From: Candidatus Saganbacteria bacterium
GTDB lineage: Bacteria; Margulisbacteria; WOR-1; XYC2-FULL-46-14
Length of the DNA: 61,900 nucleotides
NCBI GenBank assembly: GCA_013202975.1
Contig: JABMQY010000039.1
Span: 1 to 61,900 of the forward strand
Direction: 5' to 3'
Shown here: positions 1-9,854 of the stretch, piece by piece
How the letters are laid out: the number at the start of each line of letters is the position of its first letter
Position numbering within the stretch: position 1 is the first letter of the stretch
Made by a program: the position numbers and the translations under genes
The notes under the pieces: model-generated
Database searches by the model: none
What the model was told of the DNA's origin: nothing
The model's input: the letters and a program-made list of their open reading frames with translations, nothing else

Positions 1-1
1 G

Positions 2-238
2 ATCTCTAAAGCGGATTCCAAAACTTAAATGTCAAATGACAAATGCCTGCCTGCCGGCAAGGCAGGTCAAATGTCAAATGTGGAAGATCGCAAAGAAGCC
101 ATCGTCAAAGCATTAAGCCTCGCAAAAAAAGAAGATCTCGTTGTCATAGCCGGCCGCGGGCATGAGAAGTACCAGGATTTTAATGGAAAAAAGGTTGCTT
201 TGGACGATCGGGTGGTGGTGAGGGAGTTGTTGTTATAG
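2..238 (+). pseudogene. murE: 3' end of murE-like UDP-N-acetylmuramyl-tripeptide synthetase, interrupted by a palindromic repeat insertion with an in-frame stop (or split gene)
   Basis: VEDRKEAIVKAL...DLVVIAGRGHEKYQDFNGKKVALDDRVVVRELL is the typical MurE C-terminus. In the same frame, upstream ISKADSKT is followed by TAA (26-28) within a repeat-like insertion. The gene is truncated by the window edge. Confidence 0.6.
27..80. repeat. Short palindromic repeat element (CCTGCCTGCCGGCAAGGCAGG core flanked by AAATGTCAAATG/TCAAATGTCAAATG repeats)
   Basis: Imperfect inverted repeat at 46-66 flanked by repeated (T)CAAATG units on both sides, inside the murE frame. Confidence 0.6.
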
Positions 239-1297
239 ATTGTTTATTATTCTTTCAAGTATTTCCCTGGCATGAGTTTGCTGCGATTTAAAAAAGTCAG
301 GACTGGTTGCAATAGTGATAAAATCGGCTTTTTTTGCAATTGCTAACACAAACTGCAAATTTTGTTCATAAGACATTTGTTTTTTGATACTTTCTTTTGT
401 GAGTTTTTTATCGGAGGATTCTCCAAAATAAGCTGCAAAGTAATCAAGGTCAATATCAATAATGATTTTTAGGCCTACTTCTTTGCACGCATTTATATAT
501 TCTAATGCTTTTTCAATTGAGAGTTTCATCCCTCCCAAACCGCCGGATGGTTCGGAGATAAATGTAGTCTCAATTCCTTTATTGGAATATCCGGTAAGGA
601 CATAATAGGTATCATTAAATAAAAGCGGATTATTCCGGTCAAAGGTTTGTCCCGGACTTAAGAAGTTTGTGATTTCTAATTTCTCCTGACAGAGAATGGC
701 GACGCCGGCCAGATCATCAAGATTTGGCCTGGAATGAGTCCTATTTGGAAATTCATTATCAATATGTTCATCAATATGGAACAGTGCGGAGAAACCATTA
801 GTTATTCCCAGTTTTTTTGCAAGAGCCAGTCCGTATAATGCATGTGTGTGTTGGTCTGAGAGAAAAACCATCTTTCCTGATTTTGTCGGGATAAGCAGAT
901 ATTTTTCAAGATATGATAAATCTCCAAATCTTAGTAAGGGAGCTTTTGATCCCATTACTTTAGCATCCCAGACAGTATAGTAAGCAAGGTCTTTTAGGCT
1001 TCCGATGATAAGGGGAGAACTTCTCATACCGTCAAAACAAAATATCCTGTCATTATCCAGGAAGGGTCGTCTCCCGTTATAGTCTTTTGATGTAAAGATT
1101 CCATTTTTTAATTCAAACCGGTCCATTAGGCCCTGTAAAACTAGAGGTTGGCTTGATAGTTTTGGTCCTAATAATAGTTTTAGGCTGTCAAGTGTCTCTG
1201 TATTAGCGCTTGATCTTCTGGCCGGTGTGTTTGGTCCTACTCTTAATCCCATATATATATATCGATAGAAATTGCGATAAATTTCATCTATAATCAT
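233..1297 (-). CDS. UPF0489 (C5orf22-like) family protein, arginase-like fold
   Basis: SDQHTHALYGLALAKK, ALFHIDEHID and IIIDIDLDYFAA motifs. The start could be the internal ATG at 1252 (MGLRVGPN). Confidence 0.6.
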   Translation of the reverse strand: MIIDEIYRNFYRYIYMGLRVGPNTPARRSSANTETLDSLKLLLGPKLSSQPLVLQGLMDRFELKNGIFTSKDYNGRRPFLDNDRIFCFDGMRSSPLIIGSLKDLAYYTVWDAKVMGSKAPLLRFGDLSYLEKYLLIPTKSGKMVFLSDQHTHALYGLALAKKLGITNGFSALFHIDEHIDNEFPNRTHSRPNLDDLAGVAILCQEKLEITNFLSPGQTFDRNNPLLFNDTYYVLTGYSNKGIETTFISEPSGGLGGMKLSIEKALEYINACKEVGLKIIIDIDLDYFAAYFGESSDKKLTKESIKKQMSYEQNLQFVLAIAKKADFITIATSPDFFKSQQTHAREILERIINNL

Positions 1298-1300
1298 ATC

Positions 1301-2251
1301 ATGCGGACTTTAGAGTGGGTTAATGGAAAACTCAAGATTATCGATCAATTGGAGCTTCCCCACAAGCTTAAATTTTTATATTTAAAAACCTACCAGGACG
1401 TTGTAAAAACAATTAAAGATATGAACATTCGGGGAGCGCCGGCAATTGGGGTTGCTGCAGCTTACGGTTGTGCTCTTGCAGGGAAGAACCTGAAAAAAGC
1501 GGCGAAAGCATTAGTTGATTCCCGCCCAACCGCTGTAAACATCTATTGGGCAGTACAAAAAATGCTCCTTTTTGCAAAAGAAGGAAAAGATTTATTGCAA
1601 GAAGCCCATCGAATGGCAGAAGAGGATATTAAGATTAATAAAAAGATGGGGAGGTATGGGGCTAAGTTAATTCGATCGGGAATGACAGTATTGACCCATT
1701 GTAATGCAGGAGCATTAGCTACCGTTGATTATGGAACGGCGGTTGGAGTTATTCGGGCGGCTCATGAGCAGGGGAAGAAGATCCATGTCTTTACCTCTGA
1801 AACAAGGCCCTATCTTCAGGGTGCTCGTTTAACGGCCTGGGAATTAAAGCAGATGGGGGTAGATTATCATCTTATAACAGACAATATGGTTGGTCATTTT
1901 ATGCAAAGGGGTGAGATTGATCTGGTTGTGACTGGGGCGGATCGAGTTGCCAGAAATGGTGATACTGCAAATAAGATTGGAACATACTCGATTGCGGTTT
2001 TAGCCAAAGAGCACAAAATCCCATTTTATATTGCTGTTCCTTTTTCAACCATAGACACTTCTATGAAATCAGGAAAAGGGATAAAAATTGAAGAGCGGGC
2101 CGGGGATGAGTTGACTATTATTAAGGGCAAACGAATTGCAGCAAAAGGGACTCCTGTTCGTTATCCTGCCTTTGATGTTACCCCAGCTAAATATATTACC
2201 GGGTACATTACAGAGAAAGGGATCTTGAATCCTCCTTTTAAGCATGGATAA
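1301..2251 (+). CDS. mtnA: S-methyl-5-thioribose-1-phosphate isomerase
   Basis: MRTLEWVNGKLKIIDQLELP, IRGAPAIGVAAAYG, LTHCNAGALATVDYGTAVGVIRAAHEQGK, VTGADRVARNGDTANKIGTY. Confidence 0.93.
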   Translation: MRTLEWVNGKLKIIDQLELPHKLKFLYLKTYQDVVKTIKDMNIRGAPAIGVAAAYGCALAGKNLKKAAKALVDSRPTAVNIYWAVQKMLLFAKEGKDLLQEAHRMAEEDIKINKKMGRYGAKLIRSGMTVLTHCNAGALATVDYGTAVGVIRAAHEQGKKIHVFTSETRPYLQGARLTAWELKQMGVDYHLITDNMVGHFMQRGEIDLVVTGADRVARNGDTANKIGTYSIAVLAKEHKIPFYIAVPFSTIDTSMKSGKGIKIEERAGDELTIIKGKRIAAKGTPVRYPAFDVTPAKYITGYITEKGILNPPFKHG

Positions 2252-3362
2252 GGTAGACATAACAATTATAGGCGGGGGAATTGTTGGCCTCGCGATTGCG
2301 AAAGAGCTCTCCGAAAAATATCCCAATAAGGATATTGTTGTCCTCGAAAAGCATGAGTCCTATGGAGAAGAAACCAGCAGCCGCAATAGTGAAGTTGTCC
2401 ACTCAGGAATTTATTATACCCCCGGATCGCTAAAAGCAAAGTTTTGTGTTTTGGGGAAGAAAATGCTTTGGGATATTTGTGAGAAGAATAATATTTTGTT
2501 TCGTAAACTTGGCAAATTGATTGTTGCTACTAATCAAGAAGAAATTAAACAATTAGATGAACTTTTTGACAGGGGAAGGAAAAATGGGGTAGAGGATTTA
2601 GAGATTATTGGAGTTAAAGGGATCCGTGATCTTGAGCCAAACATAAAAGCTCTGGCCGCTCTTTATTCTCCGGGAACCGGCGTGATTGATTCGCACAGTA
2701 TCATGAAATATTTTTATCAAAAAGCAAAGGATAGTGGGGTGATGTTTTGTTTTGGTTCGGAGGTTACGGGGATTAGAAAAGAGGATTGGGGATATAGAAT
2801 AGATTGTAGGGACAGGTCACTGACCTGTCCATGTATAAAAAGTCGAGTTGTGATAAATGCTGCTGGTTTGTGGGCAGATAAGATTGCGGCGATGGTGGGA
2901 ATTGATATAGAAAAATCCGGATATAAATTATATTATTTGAAAGGCGAATATTTTTCGTATTCATCAACCTGTCCTCTGGTCAACGGTCTGGTCTACCCGA
3001 CTCCACAAAAGGGAAACAAATCTTTGGGAATCCATACCCTGGTTGATCCGGGAGGGAGTATCAAGTTTGGTCCCAATGCCTATCCGGTTGATGAAATTGA
3101 TTACAATGTGGTGGCCGAACATCGTTCGGCCTTCCATCAATCAATAATAACCTATCTTCCGGATGTGAAATTAGAAGATTTATCTCCGGATCAATCCGGA
3201 ATTAGGCCCAAATTAGCCATATTTGACGGGGTTGAGCCGGATTTCATTATAATAGAAGAGAAGGAAAAAGGCTTCCCGGGCTTTATTAATCTAATAGGCA
3301 TTGAGTCTCCGGGGTTGACCTCCGTGCCGGCTATTTCGAAATTTGTGTCTGACTTGTTCTGA
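2244..3362 (+). CDS. lhgO: L-2-hydroxyglutarate oxidase-type FAD-dependent oxidoreductase
   Basis: DITIIGGGIVGLAIAKEL (FAD-binding GxGxxG), SSRNSEVVHSGIYYTPGSLKAKFCV, NLIGIESPGLTSVPAIS. Confidence 0.85.
   Translation: MDKVDITIIGGGIVGLAIAKELSEKYPNKDIVVLEKHESYGEETSSRNSEVVHSGIYYTPGSLKAKFCVLGKKMLWDICEKNNILFRKLGKLIVATNQEEIKQLDELFDRGRKNGVEDLEIIGVKGIRDLEPNIKALAALYSPGTGVIDSHSIMKYFYQKAKDSGVMFCFGSEVTGIRKEDWGYRIDCRDRSLTCPCIKSRVVINAAGLWADKIAAMVGIDIEKSGYKLYYLKGEYFSYSSTCPLVNGLVYPTPQKGNKSLGIHTLVDPGGSIKFGPNAYPVDEIDYNVVAEHRSAFHQSIITYLPDVKLEDLSPDQSGIRPKLAIFDGVEPDFIIIEEKEKGFPGFINLIGIESPGLTSVPAISKFVSDLF
2809..2830. repeat. Palindromic element GGGACAGGTCACTGACCTGTCC inside lhgO
   Basis: Perfect 10-nt inverted repeat GGACAGGTCA-C-TGACCTGTCC at 2810-2830, translated in frame as part of RDRSLTCP. 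Confidence 0.75.
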
Positions 3363-3388
3363 CACGTTTTGAATCACAAAAAGACCCA

Positions 3389-3416
3389 TTGACTTTTCTT
3401 GGTATAGAGCTATAAT
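3389..3416 (+). promoter_or_regulatory. sigma70-type promoter (TTGACT-16-TATAAT) for the glycan locus
   Basis: TTGACT at 3389-3394, 16-nt spacer, TATAAT at 3411-3416. The next ATG is at 3425. Confidence 0.75.
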
Positions 3417-3424
3417 GTACCAAT

Positions 3425-3670
3425 ATGGAGATCAAGGAGCACGAAGTCTATACTCTTGAAGAAACCACCTCACTATTAAAGATCAGCCGTTCTACTTTTT
3501 TACGCCTAATAAAAAAAGGAATTCTTAATGCCTATAAGGTAGGAGGGCAGTATCGGGTCTTGGGGAGAGAAATTCTAAATCTTTTTAATCCAAAGGTTCG
3601 GGATGGTGCTAAGTCTGCATATCATAAAGTGATTGATCGAGTAAAAGAGCGGTTGGAGCTAATAAAGTAA
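3425..3670 (+). CDS. Small helix-turn-helix (excisionase/MerR-like, HTH_17 type) DNA-binding protein
   Basis: YTLEETTSLLKISRSTFLRLIKKGILNAYKVGGQYRVLGREIL. Confidence 0.85.
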   Translation: MEIKEHEVYTLEETTSLLKISRSTFLRLIKKGILNAYKVGGQYRVLGREILNLFNPKVRDGAKSAYHKVIDRVKERLELIK

Positions 3671-3685
3671 AAAGGAAGGGATGAA

Positions 3686-4438
3686 ATGATGTTAAGAAAA
3701 ATATGTTTTTTGTTGCTAATGATTCTAGTTATTAATTTTTGTTTGCCTGCTTATGGTCAAACCGTAGGTTCGTCAGTTGGCAGTTCGGATTATTTTGTTG
3801 GGGATGCAATTATTGAAAGTGAGTACAGGTTGGGGCCGGGAGATCAGGTTTCAGCCAATTTAATTGTTGGGGATAATGATATGTCGCTTGATTATAAATT
3901 TATTCTTGATCCCGAAGGGAAAATCTTTTTTCCTCGAGTCGGAGAAATAAAATTATTGGGATTAACCATTCCAGAGGCAAAAAAATTAGTCAGATCCAGG
4001 ATTCGCGGAGTATATAAGGTTAAATTTATTTTTTCTTTTCGCCTGAGTGTTCCGAGAAAAATTCAAATTTATCTTAGCGGGGCAGAAAATAAGCCCCATT
4101 ATATGGGAGAGCGTAAATTTGTTTATGTTTATGGGCAGGTTTCAAACACCGGAAGATTTGAATATCTCCCCGGAAAGAAATACTCGGATTATATTAGTTA
4201 TGCCGGCGGCCCTAAGCCCAATGCTTTTTTGGGGTGGTCATCCATTACGAGGGAAAACAAAAAAATAGCAGTAAATGGGTATGATGTTATTTTTAATGGA
4301 AATCGATCGAAGGATAGCGATATTTTGCCCGGGGATGTTATAAATGTTCCGGCAAATTTCTTTTATTTTTCGGATTTTTCAAGTTTTGCAAATACAATTC
4401 TGTTGGCTTTGACGCTGTATTCGACAGTACTTAAATAG
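3686..4438 (+). CDS. Polysaccharide export protein (Wza/Poly_export-SLBB family)
   Basis: Signal peptide; YRLGPGDQVSANLIVGDN...GKIFFPRVGEIKLLGLTIPEAKKLV; SLBB-like VYVYGQVSNTGRFEYLPGKKYSDYISYAGG. Confidence 0.88.
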   Translation: MMLRKICFLLLMILVINFCLPAYGQTVGSSVGSSDYFVGDAIIESEYRLGPGDQVSANLIVGDNDMSLDYKFILDPEGKIFFPRVGEIKLLGLTIPEAKKLVRSRIRGVYKVKFIFSFRLSVPRKIQIYLSGAENKPHYMGERKFVYVYGQVSNTGRFEYLPGKKYSDYISYAGGPKPNAFLGWSSITRENKKIAVNGYDVIFNGNRSKDSDILPGDVINVPANFFYFSDFSSFANTILLALTLYSTVLK

Positions 4439-4447
4439 GAGAAATAA

Positions 4448-5353
4448 ATGAATGAAGAGATAAATCTGCTTGATTATGTTAATACAATTTTAAAACATTG
4501 GAAGATAATTATTCTAATTGCCCTTGTTACAACAATTTTTGCGTTTGTTACTACAAAGAGGGAGCAGCCTCTTTATCAATCCAAAACGACGATGTTGGTG
4601 CGGTTGGGTGGTGGATCGATTAACTCAAAATTGGCTGGTTTGGCGGGAATAAAGGTATCTTCCGGTCCAGCTGATGATTTTATCGAGGTCTTACAAAGCA
4701 GGGCGGTTGCTTTGAAGGTGCTTACCGACCTAAAACTGAGAGAGTCCATTGCGGGTTGGGACGACCCCAAAATAGATGATCATATACTAGCTTCTTCTGT
4801 AGCTGGGATGCTAAAACCACCAAAACAAAGTGGGAATTTGCTCGAGTTGACTGTTGTCCATACTGATCCCAAGCTGACTGCCAAAATTGTAAACGCCTTT
4901 ATTGATTCTTTATCATTTTATTTAAATAAATTGAATTATACGGAAGCAAAGAAACAAAGAGAATATATTGAAAAACAGCTTCCCCGCGTTGAGGAGAACC
5001 TAATGCAGGTTGAGCAGAAATTGAAGGATTATACTCTTTTGTCGGGAGCAAGTTCAAGTAAAAGTCCGGCGGCAGGGATTACGGTTATGAGGCTTAATAG
5101 AGAATTTGAGATTCTGAATGAAGTTTATGTGATGTTAAGACAGGAGTATGAATCAGTTAAGCTTGAAGAATCTAAAGAAATTGATCCTTTTACTATTTTA
5201 GATGAGGCTCATGTTCCCAAGAGTCCTTTTAAACCAAATGTTAGATTAAATGTTTTGATTGGATTGATTTTGGGTTTGTTTTTTGGGGTGTTTATTGCAT
5301 TTATGTGGGAATATTGGCAAAACCTTTTAGATAAGCAAAAAGAAAGGGTTTAA
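4448..5353 (+). CDS. Wzz/GumC-type chain-length determinant family protein
   Basis: Two TM segments flanking a coiled-coil; EEINLLDYVNTILKHWKIIILIALVTTIFAF and C-terminal PKSPFKPNVRLNVLIGLILGLFFGVFIAF. Confidence 0.85.
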   Translation: MNEEINLLDYVNTILKHWKIIILIALVTTIFAFVTTKREQPLYQSKTTMLVRLGGGSINSKLAGLAGIKVSSGPADDFIEVLQSRAVALKVLTDLKLRESIAGWDDPKIDDHILASSVAGMLKPPKQSGNLLELTVVHTDPKLTAKIVNAFIDSLSFYLNKLNYTEAKKQREYIEKQLPRVEENLMQVEQKLKDYTLLSGASSSKSPAAGITVMRLNREFEILNEVYVMLRQEYESVKLEESKEIDPFTILDEAHVPKSPFKPNVRLNVLIGLILGLFFGVFIAFMWEYWQNLLDKQKERV

Positions 5354-5371
5354 AATTATTTAGGGGATATT

Positions 5372-6235
5372 ATGGGACTAAAATCTTTTTTTAAAGACAA
5401 AGCTAAAACGAGGACTGATTCCCTTGTTTTAATTAAGCCTCAGAGTGGTTTATTTAGTATCAATTTTCAAGAATTATGGGCCTATAGAGAACTATTTTGG
5501 TTTTTGGCTTTAAGGGATATTTTAGTCAAATACAAACAGGCTGCAATCGGTGTTGTCTGGGCAGTAATTCAGCCGGTACTTACAATGATCGTTTTTTCAG
5601 TTATTTTTGGTGGTTTGGCAAAGCTGCCTTCGGATGGAGTTCCCTATCCCATAATGGTTTATGTCGGATTGTTGCCTTGGCAGTTTTTTGCTAATTCTAT
5701 GCGAGCATCAAGCCAATCTGTTGTTGGAAAGTCGACAATCCTTACAAAAATATATTTCCCTCGCTTAATTATCCCTACCAGTGCGGTTATTTCTGGTTTT
5801 ATTGATTTCTTAGTTTCTTTTGTAATTCTATTCGTAATGATGATTTGGTTTAGAATACCCCCTACCTTTAATCTGCTGTTTTTACCTCTATTTATTTTAT
5901 TGGCTTTTACTGCAGCGTTAGGGGTTGGGTTATGGTTATCTGCTTTAAATGTTGAATTTAGGGATGTTATTTATGTTGTGCCTTTTTTGATTCAGGCTGG
6001 CCAATATGTTTCTCCTGTTGCATATTCGTCTGCAATAATCCCTGAAAAATGGAGTTTTTTGTATTCGTTGAATCCTATGGTTGGAGTAATAAATGGTTTT
6101 CGTTGGGCAATTTTGGGGACCGCTACTCCTGATCCCAAAAATCTCATAATAAGTACCTCTTGTGTTTTGCTGTTATTTCTAGGCGGGTTATTTTATTTTA
6201 AAAAGGTCGAAAAAACTTTTGCGGATATTATCTGA
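5372..6235 (+). CDS. wzm: Polysaccharide ABC transporter permease (Wzm-type, ABC2_membrane)
   Basis: LFWFLALRDILVKYKQAAIGVVWAVIQPVLTMIVFSVIFGGLAKLPSDGVPYP... SLNPMVGVINGFRWAILG. Confidence 0.93.
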   Translation: MGLKSFFKDKAKTRTDSLVLIKPQSGLFSINFQELWAYRELFWFLALRDILVKYKQAAIGVVWAVIQPVLTMIVFSVIFGGLAKLPSDGVPYPIMVYVGLLPWQFFANSMRASSQSVVGKSTILTKIYFPRLIIPTSAVISGFIDFLVSFVILFVMMIWFRIPPTFNLLFLPLFILLAFTAALGVGLWLSALNVEFRDVIYVVPFLIQAGQYVSPVAYSSAIIPEKWSFLYSLNPMVGVINGFRWAILGTATPDPKNLIISTSCVLLLFLGGLFYFKKVEKTFADII

Positions 6236-6238
6236 AAA

Positions 6239-7525
6239 ATGAACAAACCAATAATTTCAATAAACAATTTGAGTAAACGATATTTGTTGGGTTTGGGCGG
6301 GGGCGAGCAATATAGGGCGCTAAGGGATGTTATAGTAAACAGTCTTATGAGTTTGTTTAGAAGAAAATATCGTCAAAATAGCTTTGAGGAAATATGGGCA
6401 TTAAAAGATGTTTCTTTTGATGTTGAAAAAGGGCAGAAGATTGCAATCATTGGTAGGAATGGGGCAGGAAAGAGTACTTTGTTAAAAATTCTCAGTCGTA
6501 TTACTTGCCCAACAGAGGGAGAGGTCAAGATTCGGGGAAGAGTTGCCAGTTTGCTTGAAGTTGGCACCGGTTTTCACCCTGAATTGACCGGCAGAGAAAA
6601 TATTTTCATGAACGGTGCTATATTGGGGATGACAAGGGCCGAAATCAAAAGAAAGTTTGATGAAATAGTCGCTTTTTCTGAGATTGAGAAGTTTATCGAT
6701 ACGCCTGTAAAGCGTTATTCTAGCGGTATGAGTGTTAGGCTTGCTTTTTCTGTTGCTGCGCACTTGGAGCCGGAGATATTGGTTATTGATGAGGTTCTTG
6801 CCGTTGGTGATTTGATGTTTCAGAAAAAATGCATGGGTAAGATGGATAATGTTGCAAAACAGGGCCGAACTGTTCTCTTTGTGAGCCATAATATGGAAGC
6901 TGTTCGAAGACTATGTCCAAGAGCGGTTTTGTTGAAGGATGGGATGATAGTAAAAGATGGACCTACTAGCGAAGTTGTAAGGAAATATATGGAGGTGGGG
7001 GTTGAGGAGCAGGGAGAAAAAATTTGGAATAGCATTGAAGATGCTCCAGGGGACGATGTAGTTCGCATGCATGCGGTACGTGTTTTAAATAAAAATGGCA
7101 AAGTTTGCACAAAGTTTGATGTTTGTGATGAGATTATGCTTGAGATGGAATATTGGGTCTTGAAGGATGATCATCCCTTAGATGCAACTTATTATTTGAT
7201 AGATGAGAGAGGACATACAATTTTAGTTACGCTTGATAATTTAGATTCCCCGTGGAATGAAAAGAAAAAGCCGGTAGGACACTATTGTTCTAGATGCAAA
7301 GTTCCCGGGAATCTTTTAAATAATGGACAGATTTCTCTGTTGGCCGCAGTTGTAACACATCCTCACCCAGTACATGTTATATTGCGTGATGTTTTAAGGT
7401 TTGATGTTGGTGATGCTATGAATCCAAATGGAGTGAGGGGGAACCATGCCATGCCATGGCCACCCTCTGCTGTGCGTCCTCGTTTGCAGTGGAGTGAAGA
7501 ATTTGTTCCTTTAGATAATAATTAG
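6239..7525 (+). CDS. wzt: Polysaccharide ABC transporter ATPase with C-terminal substrate-binding (Wzt_C-like) domain
   Basis: Walker A GRNGAGKSTLLKILS; signature SSGMSVRLAFSVA; Walker B ILVIDEVLAVGD; about 180-aa extension after residue 245. Confidence 0.93.
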   Translation: MNKPIISINNLSKRYLLGLGGGEQYRALRDVIVNSLMSLFRRKYRQNSFEEIWALKDVSFDVEKGQKIAIIGRNGAGKSTLLKILSRITCPTEGEVKIRGRVASLLEVGTGFHPELTGRENIFMNGAILGMTRAEIKRKFDEIVAFSEIEKFIDTPVKRYSSGMSVRLAFSVAAHLEPEILVIDEVLAVGDLMFQKKCMGKMDNVAKQGRTVLFVSHNMEAVRRLCPRAVLLKDGMIVKDGPTSEVVRKYMEVGVEEQGEKIWNSIEDAPGDDVVRMHAVRVLNKNGKVCTKFDVCDEIMLEMEYWVLKDDHPLDATYYLIDERGHTILVTLDNLDSPWNEKKKPVGHYCSRCKVPGNLLNNGQISLLAAVVTHPHPVHVILRDVLRFDVGDAMNPNGVRGNHAMPWPPSAVRPRLQWSEEFVPLDNN

Positions 7526-7539
7526 AAAAGGAGATTAGT

Positions 7540-8760
7540 ATGTCAAAATGTCTTATTTGTCAGGCCCTATGTGAACCCTTTATCTCTTTTGGGAAAATGC
7601 CGATTGCAAATGGATTTTTAACAAAAGAAAAATTTGAGAATGAATATTTTTTTGAGATGAAGGTGGCTTTTTGTAAAAACTGTGGGATGGTTCAGCTAGT
7701 TGAGCAGCCGGAAAAGGAAAAGATGTTTAACGAAAATTATGCTTTTTTCTCGGGCACATCAAAAAATATGGCGATCCATTTTAAAGAGTTTGCCGATCAT
7801 GTCGTGAAGGATTATATTGCATCTAAAAATCCTTTTGTAGTTGAAATTGGAAGCAATGATGGTATTATGCTGCAAAACTTTGCGGCCCAAAAGATTCGCC
7901 ATCTCGGAATTGAACCATCTGCCAATGTGGCAAAAGTTGCCATAGATAAAGGAATTAATACAATTTCAGAGTTTTTTGATGGTGAATTGGCTAGAAAAAT
8001 TGTTAAAAAACATGGACAGGCTGATGCCTTTTTGGCAGCAAATGTTATGTGTCATATACCATATCTCCATTCGGTTGTGGAAGGGATTAAAATTTTGCTT
8101 AAATCTGATGGAATTGCCATGTTTGAAGATCCTTATTTAGGTGATTTTATTGAAAATACGACTTATGACCAGATTTATGATGAGCATGTGTTTTTGTTTT
8201 CCCTATTTTCTATAAGGTATTTGTTTGAGCAGCATGAAATGGAATTGATTGATGTGGAACCTCAGGAAACCCATGGGGGATCAATGCGCTATGTAATAGC
8301 CCATAGGGGGGCGCGTCCTGTTTCTAAAAATGTTTTTTCTCAACTTGAAAAAGAAAAAAAACTAGGATTGGATAAAGAGATTACCTATGATAATTTTAGA
8401 AAAAACTGCGAGGAATCCCGAGATGCTTTAATGTCCCTTTTAAAGGATATTAAAAAACAAGGCAAACGCATTGTCGGTTATGCGGCAACGTCTAAGAGTA
8501 CCACCGTTATTAATTATTGTGGAATCACAACAGAGCATCTTGAGTTTATTTCGGATACAACACCAATAAAACAGGGTAAAACTAGTCCGGGGGCACATAT
8601 TCCAGTTCGTCCATACCAAGAATTTCTGAATAACTATCCTGAATATGCTCTCTTGTTTGCTTATAACCATTCCAAAGAGATTATGGCAAAGGAGAAGGGT
8701 TTTATGTCGTCGGGAGGAAAATGGATTGTTTACGTTCCAAAGGTACAGGTACTAAAATGA
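7540..8760 (+). CDS. NDP-sugar C-methyltransferase (zinc-binding N-term + SAM methyltransferase + C-term domain)
   Basis: [10 protein letters not shown]...[13 protein letters not shown] zinc site; [18 protein letters not shown] motif; [19 protein letters not shown] typical of the C-terminal domain. Confidence 0.85.
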   Translation: MSKCLICQALCEPFISFGKMPIANGFLTKEKFENEYFFEMKVAFCKNCGMVQLVEQPEKEKMFNENYAFFSGTSKNMAIHFKEFADHVVKDYIASKNPFVVEIGSNDGIMLQNFAAQKIRHLGIEPSANVAKVAIDKGINTISEFFDGELARKIVKKHGQADAFLAANVMCHIPYLHSVVEGIKILLKSDGIAMFEDPYLGDFIENTTYDQIYDEHVFLFSLFSIRYLFEQHEMELIDVEPQETHGGSMRYVIAHRGARPVSKNVFSQLEKEKKLGLDKEITYDNFRKNCEESRDALMSLLKDIKKQGKRIVGYAATSKSTTVINYCGITTEHLEFISDTTPIKQGKTSPGAHIPVRPYQEFLNNYPEYALLFAYNHSKEIMAKEKGFMSSGGKWIVYVPKVQVLK

Positions 8761-9854
8761 TTTTATGCAGTAACCCCAAGGCCCAATACTATTCATATAA
8801 GGATGAGATTGATAAGGCTGTTTTGAACGTCTTAGATAAGGGGTGGTATGTTCTTGGTGATGAGGTAAGTGCATTTGAAAAAGAGTTCTCTTCATTTGTT
8901 GGGGTATCTTTTGGTATAGGTGTTGGTAGTGGAACCGCTGCCTTGCATTTGGCTTTGGCTGCTTGTGATATTGGTCCAACCGATCAAGTTATAACTGTTT
9001 CTCATACTGCTTCGGCAACTGTTTCTGCAATAGAATTAACAGGAGCAAAACCAGTTTTTGTTGATATTGAGAAAAATTATTATGGTTTGGATGCAAGTAA
9101 ACTTGAGTCTGTTATCAATTCTAAAACAAAAGCGATTATTCCGGTCCATATATATGGACAGCCGGTTGATTTAGATCCGATTTTGGAGATTGCAAGAAGG
9201 AATAACATAAAGGTAATAGAGGATTGTGCCCAAGCACATGGGGCATTGTATAAGGGGAAACCGGTAGGCTCTTTTGGAGATATGGGGTGCTTTAGCTTTT
9301 ATCCGACAAAAAACTTAGGAGCGATTGGTGATGGCGGGATTGTAGTTACCAATAATGAAGAATTGTCAGAAAAAGCAAAACTTTTACGTCAATATGGTTG
9401 GGAAAAACGATATATTAGTTCATTTTCTGGATGGAATACACGTTTGGATGAGGTTCAAGCTGCAGTATTGAGAGTTAAGTTGCGTTATCTTGATGCAGAT
9501 AATAAGAAAAGAGCGGAATTGGCAAAAATGTATGATCAGGAATTATCAGGAATCGATTTATCCTTGCCTCTTACCAGACCGAATTCTACCCATGTTTATC
9601 ATCTTTATGTTGTTCGCTCTAAACAACGTGATAGGATCCTAAAGTTTTTGGGGGATAGGGAAATCAGAGCATTAGTTCATTATCCTGTGCCTTTGCATCT
9701 TCAACCTGCTTATAAAAAACTGGTTTCTAATAATACCTCGTTAAGAGAATCAGAACTAGCGGCAGAGGAAGTCCTCTCTTTGCCTATTTATCCAGAATTG
9801 GAGCAATCTGATCTGCGATTGGTTTGTGATGCAATCAAGGAAATACTCCAATGA
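8757..9854 (+). CDS. DegT/DnrJ/EryC1/StrS-family PLP-dependent sugar aminotransferase
   Basis: [54 protein letters not shown] lysine motif. Start set to the ATGA overlap at 8757 (the ORF track begins at 8721). Confidence 0.92.
   Translation: MILCSNPKAQYYSYKDEIDKAVLNVLDKGWYVLGDEVSAFEKEFSSFVGVSFGIGVGSGTAALHLALAACDIGPTDQVITVSHTASATVSAIELTGAKPVFVDIEKNYYGLDASKLESVINSKTKAIIPVHIYGQPVDLDPILEIARRNNIKVIEDCAQAHGALYKGKPVGSFGDMGCFSFYPTKNLGAIGDGGIVVTNNEELSEKAKLLRQYGWEKRYISSFSGWNTRLDEVQAAVLRVKLRYLDADNKKRAELAKMYDQELSGIDLSLPLTRPNSTHVYHLYVVRSKQRDRILKFLGDREIRALVHYPVPLHLQPAYKKLVSNNTSLRESELAAEEVLSLPIYPELEQSDLRLVCDAIKEILQ

Noticed and set aside
2069-2326. Minus-strand ORF at the mtnA/lhgO junction
   Set aside because: Covers two conserved plus-strand genes; no recognisable motif.
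6373-7110. Minus-strand ORFs 6373-6567, 6482-6889 and 6820-7110 opposite wzt
   Set aside because: They lie fully inside a well-supported ABC ATPase gene; compositions are those of antisense shadows with no recognisable domain.
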